A stretch of 48,252 bases of DNA, taken from positions 1 to 48,252 of the forward strand of contig JAFXXK010000009.1 in the NCBI GenBank assembly GCA_017542305.1, read 5' to 3'. Of this stretch, positions 33,826 to 39,789 are shown one piece after another. This DNA comes from a bacterium (GTDB lineage: Bacteria > Cyanobacteriota > Vampirovibrionia > Gastranaerophilales > Gastranaerophilaceae). Positions within the stretch are counted from its first letter, which is position 1. Each line of letters begins with the position of its first letter. The notes under the pieces are model-generated. The model was given only the letters and a program-made list of their open reading frames with translations, made no database searches and was not told the DNA's origin. The position numbers were made by a program, and so were the translations under genes.

Positions 33826-34856
33826 ACCGTTGGCGGCTGAGTGGGTCGCGTTGGTTGTGTCGGTGTGCTCGGTTGCGTTGGAGAGCTTGGTTGTGTTGGT
33901 GAGCTCGGTTGAGTTGGTGAGCTTGGTTGTGTTGGTGAACTCGGTTGAGTTGGTGAGCTTGGTTGTGTTGGTGAACTCGGTTGAGTTGGTGAGCTTGGTT
34001 GCGTTGGTGAACTCGGTTGCATCGGTGCAGTCAGCCTGCTTGCTACTGCACTTACGCTAACTTGACCATTTGCTATTTTATCAAGTCCGTCAACCAATTC
34101 TTGACCGGTTATTTGTCCATCGCGGGTGTCTGCGTCATCCAATGTAGCTAAAAATGCCATCATTTCCTCTTCATTAATTTGGTCTGTTCCGTCAAGAGAA
34201 TAGTTTATATTATTCCATGCATCAACAGCTTTTGCTTCAATATCAGCTGCAGACATGCCACTATATTTATTTTTCATTGTTTCTTTGAAGAATTTTATAA
34301 ATTCGTCTTTGCTAATCTTGCCGTCGTTGTTTCCTCTGTTCTGGTCAAGGAATAATCCGAAAGAGTTTGCTAGACCCTTTAAACCTTGTTTATACAAGTT
34401 TTTCCAAGTGTTTTCCTGATCGGATGTTCTGTTGGTTGAATTATTTAAGGTTTCCCAGTCAGATGAGTTTATGAACTTAGTATCTTTGCCATTACCCAAA
34501 TCTTGTCCGAGCTTAGGATCTGCTGCGGTTTGTTCAATAGAACCGGGACTGCCGGCTCCACCGGCACCGCCTGCGCCGCCTGCTCCTCCAAGTCCGCCGC
34601 CGCCGGAACCCATGTTGCAAATTACGCTCTGTGTATATTGATTCATATTCATAATCCCGGCTTGGATTATTGAGTTAGAGTCATAATAATTGCCGTAATT
34701 GCCATACCCGCCGTATCCGCCGCATCCGTTATTCCATATACAGTTATTCCTGTTGCTTTTATCTGCCATGTATGCGGCAGCAACACCCAATGAACCTAAT
34801 TTTGTCAGGGTATCCGGTAATTTATTTAATACGCCGTTCCAGTATGCTTTAGACAT
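33822..34856 (-). CDS. EF-hand-like protein with glycine-rich segment and PSSPTQ repeat tail
   Basis: A 344-residue protein of unknown function. The N-terminal ~70 residues hold a short hydrophobic segment (SLGVAAAYM) and a Gly/Tyr/Asn-rich run. Residues about 85-105 are almost all Gly and Ala. Residues about 165-265 contain three EF-hand-like loops (LDQNRGNNDGKISKDEF, LDGTDQINEEEM, DDADTRDGQITGQEL); at least two have one or more inserted residues relative to the canonical 12-residue loop. The tail is ten Pro/Ser/Thr/Gln hexapeptides. There is no classical signal peptide. A GAGGTG SD precedes the ATG. It is probably a surface or linker protein binding calcium, by inference only. Confidence 0.8.
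   Translation of the reverse strand: MSKAYWNGVLNKLPDTLTKLGSLGVAAAYMADKSNRNNCIWNNGCGGYGGYGNYGNYYDSNSIIQAGIMNMNQYTQSVICNMGSGGGGLGGAGGAGGAGGAGSPGSIEQTAADPKLGQDLGNGKDTKFINSSDWETLNNSTNRTSDQENTWKNLYKQGLKGLANSFGLFLDQNRGNNDGKISKDEFIKFFKETMKNKYSGMSAADIEAKAVDAWNNINYSLDGTDQINEEEMMAFLATLDDADTRDGQITGQELVDGLDKIANGQVSVSAVASRLTAPMQPSSPTQPSSPTQPSSPTQPSSPTQPSSPTQPSSPTQPSSPTQPSSPTQPSTPTQPTRPTQPPTV
33837..34016 (-). repeat. Ten 18-bp tandem repeats encoding PSSPTQ
   Basis: Eight PSSPTQ units followed by PSTPTQ and PTRPTQ. Near-identical DNA (alternating gtt gtgttggtgag and gagttggtgag blocks on the plus strand) suggests recent expansion and variable copy number. Confidence 0.92.
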
Positions 34857-35021
34857 TATTACACCTCTCGTTATATATAAAAAGTATAATAAAGATATAA
34901 TATTGCTATATTTTCCGTATCTTGTTACAAAAGTTAATATTTGTGAGCGAATTTTATATTTGACAATTAATTATATTTTTAATAAACTGGCAGATGTAAT
35001 AAGTTTACGCTATGCCCGCAT

Positions 35022-35108
35022 GCTCCAGTGGCGGAATCGGTAGACGCGTCGGACTTAAAATCCGATCGGGGCTCAACCTCGGTGCCAGTTCAAGTCTGGC
35101 CTGGAGCA
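35022..35108 (+). tRNA. tRNA-Leu(UAA)
   Basis: An 87-nt cloverleaf: acceptor GCTCCAG/CTGGAGC, anticodon stem TCGGA/TCCGA around loop CTTAAAA with anticodon TAA, long variable arm, T-arm GCCAG-TTCAAGT-CTGGC and discriminator A. CCA is not encoded. The anticodon loop is not interrupted, so the group I intron common in this tRNA of photosynthetic cyanobacteria is absent. Confidence 0.97.
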
Positions 35109-35111
35109 AAT

Positions 35112-35138
35112 AAAAACTCAACGAAAGTTGAGTTTTTT
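35112..35138 (+). terminator. Rho-independent terminator of tRNA-Leu(UAA)
   Basis: ACTCAAC (35116-35122), GAAA tetraloop, GTTGAGT (35127-35133), then a T run. Confidence 0.92.
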
Positions 35139-35212
35139 TAATGCCAAACTTTCACTACGCAGGACTAAATTCGTTACAAGTCCTCTTTGATAAAACAGGA
35201 TTTGTTTCGGGT

Positions 35213-35241
35213 TTGCATAATCCCTTAAAATCTGTTATAAT
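35213..35241 (+). promoter_or_regulatory. Promoter of the rsfS operon
   Basis: TTGCAT (35213-35218), 17-bp spacer, perfect TATAAT (35236-35241). The start is near 35248, which rules out the longer open frame beginning at 35141 and supports ATG at 35261. Confidence 0.75.
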
Positions 35242-35260
35242 AAGCGTGAAAGAGGTAGAA

Positions 35261-35656
35261 ATGACAGACATCACAGATTCAAAGTTATTAGCATGCGTTA
35301 TTGCACGAATACTTGATGATAAATTAGGTAAAGATATTTCAATACTAAATATCAGTCATGTATCATCGTTAGCTGATTATTTCGTTATTGTTACAGGAGA
35401 TTCTACCCCTCAGGTTAAAGCTTTAATGGAAGCTGTAAAGGACACCATAAAAAAACGGTTTGAAAGACTCCCGTCCCGAATGGAAAATGATGTGCGTAAT
35501 CGTTGGAATTTGCTGGATTACGGGGATGTCGTAGTTCATATATTACATAAAGATGAACGTGAAACTTATGCGATTGAAAAATTTTGGAATCATGCTTTCA
35601 GTGTTACAGAAGCTGAATGGAAAGAAATTTCAAAAGATTATACGGTTTACAAATAA
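35261..35656 (+). CDS. rsfS: Ribosomal silencing factor RsfS
   Basis: It binds ribosomal protein L14 and blocks subunit joining in starvation. At 131 residues it fits the family. Segments SLADYFVIVTGDSTPQVKAL (about residues 33-52) and LLDYGDVVVHILHKDERETY (about 86-105) are the family core. An upstream in-frame ATG at 35141 would add 40 residues overlapping the tRNA terminator and promoter; ATG 35261 with AGAGG nearby is chosen. It is probably co-transcribed with the TPR and Tic20-like genes. Confidence 0.94.
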   Translation: MTDITDSKLLACVIARILDDKLGKDISILNISHVSSLADYFVIVTGDSTPQVKALMEAVKDTIKKRFERLPSRMENDVRNRWNLLDYGDVVVHILHKDERETYAIEKFWNHAFSVTEAEWKEISKDYTVYK

Positions 35657-35683
35657 TTAATTATAACAGAGAGAGATGCAGAT

Positions 35684-36745
35684 ATGGAAAATCAGGATTT
35701 AGAAAAACAAATTAGTGAAACCTTAATGCTCATGACAAAAGAGCCAAACAATGTGGAACATTACCATAAATTGTCAAGATTATATTTAGAACAAAGAGAT
35801 TATGACAAAGTTATTTCTGTGCTTGAGAGTATTTTGGCTTTAGACCCGAATGATGTTCAGGCTTTAGTCGGTATGGGTACAATGTGGTATTATGAAAAAG
35901 ATTTCAGAAAATCGCTTTCATTCTACAATAGAGCTTTGGATATAAATCCTAAAAACTACTTAATATATTATAATATCGGTAATGTTTTTGCTGAATGGAA
36001 AAATTTCCCAAAAGCTCTGTTCTATTATAACAGAGCTGTTGATTTGAACGGTAAAAATCCTGAATTATATAATGCAATAGCGCTTTTGTATCAGGACAAT
36101 GAAGATTATGTCGAATCAAAAGCATATTATGAAAAAGCATTGTCGCTTGATCCGCAGAACATTACGGCTTTGGTTGATATGGGTAATGTTTGTTTCAAAT
36201 TGTTTGATTATGAAACTGCATTGGAATTATATAAACGTGTGTATGATTTGAATATTGATAATAAGGTAGTAGCAATATGCATCGGTAATACATACGCACT
36301 TATGAAAGATAAAGAGAATGCATACAAATACTTTGAGAAAGCATTGTCTCTTGATGGTGATAATTACAGAGCTTATACATGTTATGCAATTGCATTATCA
36401 GAGTTTGAAGAATATGACAGAGCAATTGAAATGTATAAAAAAGCCATTGAAATTGAGCCTAAAACCGTTAATGCACATCAGCTTTTGGCAAATCTTTATG
36501 CTAACTTGGGGCGTACGGATGATGCTATTGAAACATATCTTGGGATATTGCATTTTGCGCCGAATGACGCAGGAACATACTTATTGCTGGGTAACGGACA
36601 TTATATGAAAGGTGAAATAGAAAAAGCCATAGCAGCATATCGTGCGGCAATTAATATTGAACCTGCTAATGATGAACATAAACTCGTTTATAATCTCGTT
36701 ATGGATGAATACATTGATAAAAAACGTAAAGGTGAGGCTGTATAA
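35684..36745 (+). CDS. Tetratricopeptide repeat protein
   Basis: 353 residues composed almost wholly of about nine TPR units of 34 residues, with the usual W/L-G-Y-A-F-A-P pattern (ALDPNDVQALVGMGTMWYYE, AIEIEPKTVNAHQLLANLYA). There is no signal peptide or catalytic domain. It starts 27 bp after rsfS and ends 2 bp before the Tic20-like gene. It probably scaffolds a protein complex; the partners are unknown. Confidence 0.9.
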   Translation: MENQDLEKQISETLMLMTKEPNNVEHYHKLSRLYLEQRDYDKVISVLESILALDPNDVQALVGMGTMWYYEKDFRKSLSFYNRALDINPKNYLIYYNIGNVFAEWKNFPKALFYYNRAVDLNGKNPELYNAIALLYQDNEDYVESKAYYEKALSLDPQNITALVDMGNVCFKLFDYETALELYKRVYDLNIDNKVVAICIGNTYALMKDKENAYKYFEKALSLDGDNYRAYTCYAIALSEFEEYDRAIEMYKKAIEIEPKTVNAHQLLANLYANLGRTDDAIETYLGILHFAPNDAGTYLLLGNGHYMKGEIEKAIAAYRAAINIEPANDEHKLVYNLVMDEYIDKKRKGEAV

Positions 36746-36747
36746 CA

Positions 36748-37158
36748 ATGGAACGCTCAACTTTACCCAAGATGTCCGAAAGAATATTGGCAGCCTTGAC
36801 ATATATGACGGCAGGAACTGTCGGTATTGTATGGCTTATTGTAACAACAGTAAGAGGAAATTTGCCGAGTCGTTTCGGGTTATATCATATTATGCAGTCA
36901 ATATTTATTTATCTCTGTTACATTATTGTAAACTGGATATTTTGGACTGTTACCGAGTTGCTGTCCAATATCCCGTTTCTTAACAGATTAATAAGACAGC
37001 TGATATATTTGTTCAACGGACCGTTTGTGTTCGGGTATTCGGTTATGCAATGCCTGATATACGGAGTACTCCTGTATTTGATAGTTTTTTCATTTATGGG
37101 TTTGTATGCGTATTTACCATTTTTCTCAGATGTTATAAAAGCTAATTTCAGGGATTAA
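36748..37158 (+). CDS. Four-TM protein resembling Tic20/Ycf60
   Basis: A 136-residue polytopic protein with hydrophobic segments at about residues 15-35, 48-70, 90-105 and 108-125. The opening SERILAALTYMTAGTVG and the RFGLYHIMQSIFIYL segment recall the Tic20/Ycf60 family (R..aLaYl and RF.. mQ motifs), which in chloroplasts is part of the inner envelope translocon and in cyanobacteria has unclear function. The match is visual and moderate; DUF4870-type proteins are an alternative. It follows the TPR gene after 2 bp. Confidence 0.65.
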   Translation: MERSTLPKMSERILAALTYMTAGTVGIVWLIVTTVRGNLPSRFGLYHIMQSIFIYLCYIIVNWIFWTVTELLSNIPFLNRLIRQLIYLFNGPFVFGYSVMQCLIYGVLLYLIVFSFMGLYAYLPFFSDVIKANFRD

Positions 37159-37179
37159 TTATATATCTTAATATTTCCC

Positions 37180-37208
37180 TTGCGTATTATTTTTTAGCGT
37201 GTTAATAT
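37180..37208 (+). promoter_or_regulatory. Promoter of rpmE
   Basis: TTGCGT (37180-37185), 17-bp spacer, TAATAT (37203-37208). The leader of about 55 nt carries AAAGAGG 9 nt before the ATG. Confidence 0.62.
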
Positions 37209-37270
37209 TTGTTTAGTCGAAATTTACTAATTATCAAGTTTGGAATCTTGAGCAAAGAAAGAGGTACACA

Positions 37271-37474
37271 ATGAAAGACGGAATACATCCTGATTATAAG
37301 AAAACTACAATCAAATGTGTTTGCGGTAACGAAATCGAAACAGGTTCTGTTGTTGATGGTATTACGGTTGAAATTTGCAACAAATGTCACCCGTTCTATA
37401 CAGGTCAACAAAAAATCCTTGACTCTGAAGGTAGAGTTGAAAGATTTAATAAACGTTACGGAAACAAAAAGTAG
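37271..37474 (+). CDS. rpmE: Ribosomal protein bL31, zinc-binding type
   Basis: A 67-residue large-subunit protein: [19 protein letters not shown] at the N-terminus, then [16 protein letters not shown]. The cysteines in CVC and CNKC are the zinc ligands of the C+ form. It is monocistronic with its own promoter and terminator. Confidence 0.97.
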   Translation: MKDGIHPDYKKTTIKCVCGNEIETGSVVDGITVEICNKCHPFYTGQQKILDSEGRVERFNKRYGNKK

Positions 37475-37499
37475 TAACAGGTTAAATTTTTATAAGATA

Positions 37500-37527
37500 A
37501 AAGACACCGTTTTAAACGGTGTCTTTT
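37500..37527 (+). terminator. Rho-independent terminator of rpmE
   Basis: AAGACACCGT (37501-37510), 5-nt loop, ACGGTGTCTT (37516-37525), then T residues. The stem is perfect. Confidence 0.92.
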
Positions 37528-37583
37528 ATTGTATAGGTATTACGGGCTATGGTTTTTAGTGAAGTATATGGTATAATAATCCT

Positions 37584-38537
37584 ATGGCAATTATTGATGT
37601 AAAAAATTTGAATTTGGGTTTTAATACCGAGTCAGGATTTCGGCAGGCATTGTGGGATGTTTCTTTTTCGCTGGAAGCAGGTAAGATGCTTGCCCTTGTC
37701 GGTGAGTCGGGTTGTGGTAAAACAATTAGTGCAATGAGCATATTACAGCTTTTACCCAAAACGGCAAAAATTTTATCCGGTGAAATTATTTATAGCGGCG
37801 AGAATATTTTGACCCGTTCCAACGAGGATATGCAACAGATAAGAGGGAAAAAGATAGCATTAATTCCGCAGGATCCTATGACTTCACTAAATCCATTGTT
37901 TACCGTCGGGGAACAGTTATTAGAGGTTATAAGAATACATCAGGGTTTAAAGGGAAAGGCTGCTGAAGAAAAAGCTGTTGAAGCTCTGGAAAAAGTTCAG
38001 ATACCAATGGCAAAAGAGCGGTTAAAATCTTATCCTCATGAGTTTTCCGGCGGAATGAAACAGAGAGCGATTATCGCAATGGCGCTTGCCTGCAATGCAC
38101 AAATTCTTATAGCGGATGAGCCGACTACCGCACTGGATGTAACCATTCAGTCGCAGATAATGGATTTAATTAAGCAGATAATTGTTAATGATAATACGTC
38201 AGTTTTGTTTATTACGCATGATTTGGCACTGGTAAGGGAGAATGCTGACGATGTTGCGGTTATGTATGCGGGCAGAATTGTCGAAAAATCCGATGCGTAT
38301 GAATTTTTTAAAAATACCTGTCATCCATATTCTCAGGCATTATTAAATTCTTTACCTAATGTCAGAGGAAGAAATTTAGAAACAATAAAAGGGCAGCCAC
38401 CGTCAATAAATCAGGATATTTCAGGCTGTCGTTTCCATCCGAGATGCAAAAAATGTTATGAGCCGTGTAAAGAGCTTATTCCTGAATTAACTGCTTGTTC
38501 AGATAACCATTTTTGTGCATGCCATTTGGTGCCTTAA
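37584..38537 (+). CDS. ABC transporter ATP-binding protein, OppD/DppD type
   Basis: A 317-residue ATPase of the peptide/nickel importer class. Walker A GESGCGKTIS (about residues 42-51), Q-loop IPQDPMTSLNP (about 98-108), signature FSGGMKQR (about 157-164), Walker B ILIADEPTTALD (about 178-189) and H-loop FITHDLA (about 216). The C-terminal extension GCRFHPRCKKCYEPCKE holds the Cys cluster typical of OppD/DppD. No permease, second ATPase or binding protein is adjacent, so it is an orphan subunit here. A TATAAT (37572-37577) ends 6 nt before the ATG without SD, another candidate leaderless start. Confidence 0.92.
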   Translation: MAIIDVKNLNLGFNTESGFRQALWDVSFSLEAGKMLALVGESGCGKTISAMSILQLLPKTAKILSGEIIYSGENILTRSNEDMQQIRGKKIALIPQDPMTSLNPLFTVGEQLLEVIRIHQGLKGKAAEEKAVEALEKVQIPMAKERLKSYPHEFSGGMKQRAIIAMALACNAQILIADEPTTALDVTIQSQIMDLIKQIIVNDNTSVLFITHDLALVRENADDVAVMYAGRIVEKSDAYEFFKNTCHPYSQALLNSLPNVRGRNLETIKGQPPSINQDISGCRFHPRCKKCYEPCKELIPELTACSDNHFCACHLVP

Positions 38538-38596
38538 CATAAATATACAAAAGGCAAAATTTGATATTTACGGTTTTATAGTATGCAGGAGGTATT

Positions 38597-38905
38597 ATGC
38601 AAATATACACTAATGGCAATAATAATTCTACATACTTTACGGCAAGATACAGAGCCTTAATGGAGCCGCTGATAATACCGAAAAATATCTTGCAAATACA
38701 GTTAGGCAAAGGATTAAGTTTTGAAGATATCTGTAAATTATACAACAACAGAATTTCTGTAGCGGAAGTAATAGCTCAGGCAAAAAGTTACGGTATTCCT
38801 GTTAATACATGTGAACAGACTGCAAATAACGAGGCAGAGTTATTATCTCAAATAATGGGCAAGTTAAATTTAAAATCAGATGATATTGCCGGTTATTTCA
38901 AATAA
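38597..38905 (+). CDS. Small protein of unknown function
   Basis: A 102-residue protein not recognised. It begins MQIYTNGNNNSTYFTARYRA, a polar tag with a conserved-looking Phe-x-Ala as in other unknowns in this window, then is helical and ends LNLKSDDIAGYFK. A strong AGGAGG lies 6 nt before the ATG. There is no signal peptide or membrane segment. Confidence 0.7.
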   Translation: MQIYTNGNNNSTYFTARYRALMEPLIIPKNILQIQLGKGLSFEDICKLYNNRISVAEVIAQAKSYGIPVNTCEQTANNEAELLSQIMGKLNLKSDDIAGYFK

Positions 38906-38936
38906 GATTTGACATTGCTCAACTTTTAATATAATC

Positions 38937-38965
38937 TTGACAAGGAGAGGCGCAGTACCTATAAA
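38937..38965 (+). promoter_or_regulatory. Likely promoter of the tRNA-Leu(UAG) locus
   Basis: Perfect TTGACA (38937-38942), 17-bp spacer, TATAAA (38960-38965). A second TTGACA at 38909-38914 with TATAAT at 38930-38935 has only a 15-bp spacer. Transcription would pass through both repeat units before the tRNA. GAGGCGCAG occurs twice here (38947-38955, 38968-38976). Confidence 0.5.
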
Positions 38966-38990
38966 GCGAGGCGCAGATTCCTTAGTCAAA

Positions 38991-39092
38991 TTGACAACTA
39001 AATATGGGCATGTTGGTACTCTGCCGAACAAAAAGATTAAGTATCTTTTTGTGAGAGGGGTAGACACGCCGAAAGTTTCGAAAGAAACTTTT
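38991..39092 (+). repeat. tRNA-Leu leader unit 1 (102 bp)
   Basis: It begins TTGACAACTAAATAT, then copies the tRNA acceptor 5' strand GGGCATG (39006-39012). A hairpin ACAAAAAGAT / ATCTTTTTGT (39028-39037 / 39043-39052, loop TAAGT) follows, then GGTAGACACGC as in the tRNA D-arm. It ends with AAAGTTTC-GAAA-GAAACTTT plus T run (39072-39094), a terminator-like hairpin with a GNRA loop. Confidence 0.85.
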
Positions 39093-39194
39093 TTGACAAC
39101 TAAATATGGGCATGTGGTACTCTGCCGAACAAAAACAATTAAGTATTGTTTTTGTGAGAGGGGTAGACACGCCGAAAGTTTCGGAAGAAACTTT
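39093..39194 (+). repeat. tRNA-Leu leader unit 2 (102 bp)
   Basis: Same length and order as the unit at 38991. The internal hairpin is ACAAAAACAAT / ATTGTTTTTGT (39129-39139 / 39145-39155) with the same TAAGT loop. The differences from unit 1 fall on both arms and keep pairing. The closing hairpin is AAAGTTTC-GGAA-GAAACTTT (39175-39194), again with a GNRA loop. Confidence 0.85.
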
Positions 39195-39209
39195 TTGAAA
39201 ACTAAATAT

Positions 39210-39288
39210 GGGCATGTGGTGGAATGGTAGACACGCTAGTCTTAGGAACTAGTGCTAACGCGTGGGAGTTCGAGTCTCTTCATGCCCA
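39210..39288 (+). tRNA. tRNA-Leu(UAG)
   Basis: 79 nt: acceptor GGGCATG/CATGCCC, anticodon stem CTAGT/ACTAG around CTTAGGA with anticodon TAG, short variable arm, T-arm GGGAG-TTCGAGT-CTCTT with two G-U pairs, discriminator A. CCA is not encoded. It is preceded by two repeat units that copy its 5' end. Confidence 0.93.
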
Positions 39289-39289
39289 A
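39272..39289 (+). repeat. 18-bp tRNA 3'-end repeat, left copy
   Basis: GAGTCTCTTCATGCCCAA, the last 17 nt of tRNA-Leu(UAG) plus one base. An identical copy lies at 39445-39462, 173 bp downstream, the arrangement left by tRNA-targeted site-specific integration. Confidence 0.8.
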
Positions 39290-39292
39290 TCT

Positions 39293-39327
39293 AAAAAAGG
39301 GTTAGGACAATAGTCCAACCCTTTTTT
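39293..39327 (+). terminator. Rho-independent terminator of tRNA-Leu(UAG)
   Basis: GGGTT (39299-39303) with GGAC (39305-39308) pairs with GTCC (39313-39316) and AACCC (39317-39321), one bulged A, loop AATA, then T6. The A6 before and T6 after extend the stem. Confidence 0.9.
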
Positions 39328-39352
39328 AGTTGAGCATAGCGACATCAAACTT

Positions 39353-39381
39353 GTTATTTTTGTTTGTTGAACAAAAATAAC
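39353..39381. repeat. Perfect 12-bp inverted repeat
   Basis: GTTATTTTTGTT (39353-39364), loop TGTTG, AACAAAAATAAC (39370-39381). It lies inside the 173-bp segment between the two tRNA 3'-end copies. Its GAACAAAAA run resembles the hairpin arms of the leader units, but no T-run follows. Confidence 0.8.
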
Positions 39382-39444
39382 CGAGTTCTACCCTAACGAG
39401 TATCCTGCCTCGTACGGCTCGTGAATCTCGCCTACGATGCAAGA

Positions 39445-39462
39445 GAGTCTCTTCATGCCCAA
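39445..39462 (+). repeat. 18-bp tRNA 3'-end repeat, right copy
   Basis: Identical to 39272-39289. The sequence immediately upstream (CTACGATGCAAGAGA) does not form the rest of a tRNA, so this is a 3' fragment only. Confidence 0.8.
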
Positions 39463-39502
39463 ATAGCAGGGTATAACATCAGTTTTACTCTGCTATTTTT
39501 TT
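39462..39502 (+). terminator. Possible Rho-independent terminator after the tRNA 3'-end copy
   Basis: AATAGCAG (39462-39469) and CTGCTATT (39490-39497) with a 20-nt loop, followed by a T run. The large loop lowers confidence. Confidence 0.55.
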
Positions 39503-39669
39503 AGTTAAAGATGGTTCATATTAATTGTTGAATTTATGTAGTCAGAGTTTTTTGTAATGTTAAAAAATGTTTCATTTTATTAATTATATATAAAAATACG
39601 TTGATTTCTCAAAAACAAATTATATAAGGCTTATATACTGTTTTATGATAATCCTAAATAATAATAATG

Positions 39670-39698
39670 TTGCCATAAAATGTTAACGGCTATATAAT
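39670..39698 (+). promoter_or_regulatory. Promoter of the giant Pmp-like gene
   Basis: TTGCCA (39670-39675), 17-bp spacer, perfect TATAAT (39693-39698). The start is near 39705, giving an 85-nt leader. The stretch 39503-39669 before it shows only AT-rich sequence and no gene. Confidence 0.72.
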
Positions 39699-39714
39699 AT
39701 AGAAAGGGATAAGT

Positions 39715-39765
39715 GTGAAATTGACGATTATGTCATGCCATTTATCCTGCATACAAGGTAGTTAA
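39715..39765 (+). CDS. Possible 16-codon leader peptide
   Basis: A GTG-initiated frame (MKLTIMSCHLSCIQGS) ends at TAA 39763-39765. AAAGGGA lies 5 nt upstream, and the peptide is wholly within the 5' leader of the giant gene, in the same frame. No attenuator hairpin is obvious. Translation is unproven; it could be chance. Confidence 0.25.
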   Translation: MKLTIMSCHLSCIQGS

Positions 39766-39789
39766 GGTGGAGAATATATACATATAAGT

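Noticed and set aside
35141-35260. 40-codon N-terminal extension of RsfS
   Set aside because: It begins right behind a tRNA terminator and spans the TTGCAT/TATAAT promoter; the family starts at the ATG at 35261.
38991-39194. Two tRNA pseudogenes
   Set aside because: Only the acceptor 5' strand and part of the D-arm are present; anticodon and T-arms are missing, and the inserted hairpins covary, which is not expected of decaying pseudogenes.
38937-39230. 97-codon open frame over the tRNA-Leu leader repeats
   Set aside because: It reads through tandem RNA-like units and into the tRNA; the repeated TKYGHV words are translations of the repeat, not a protein signature.
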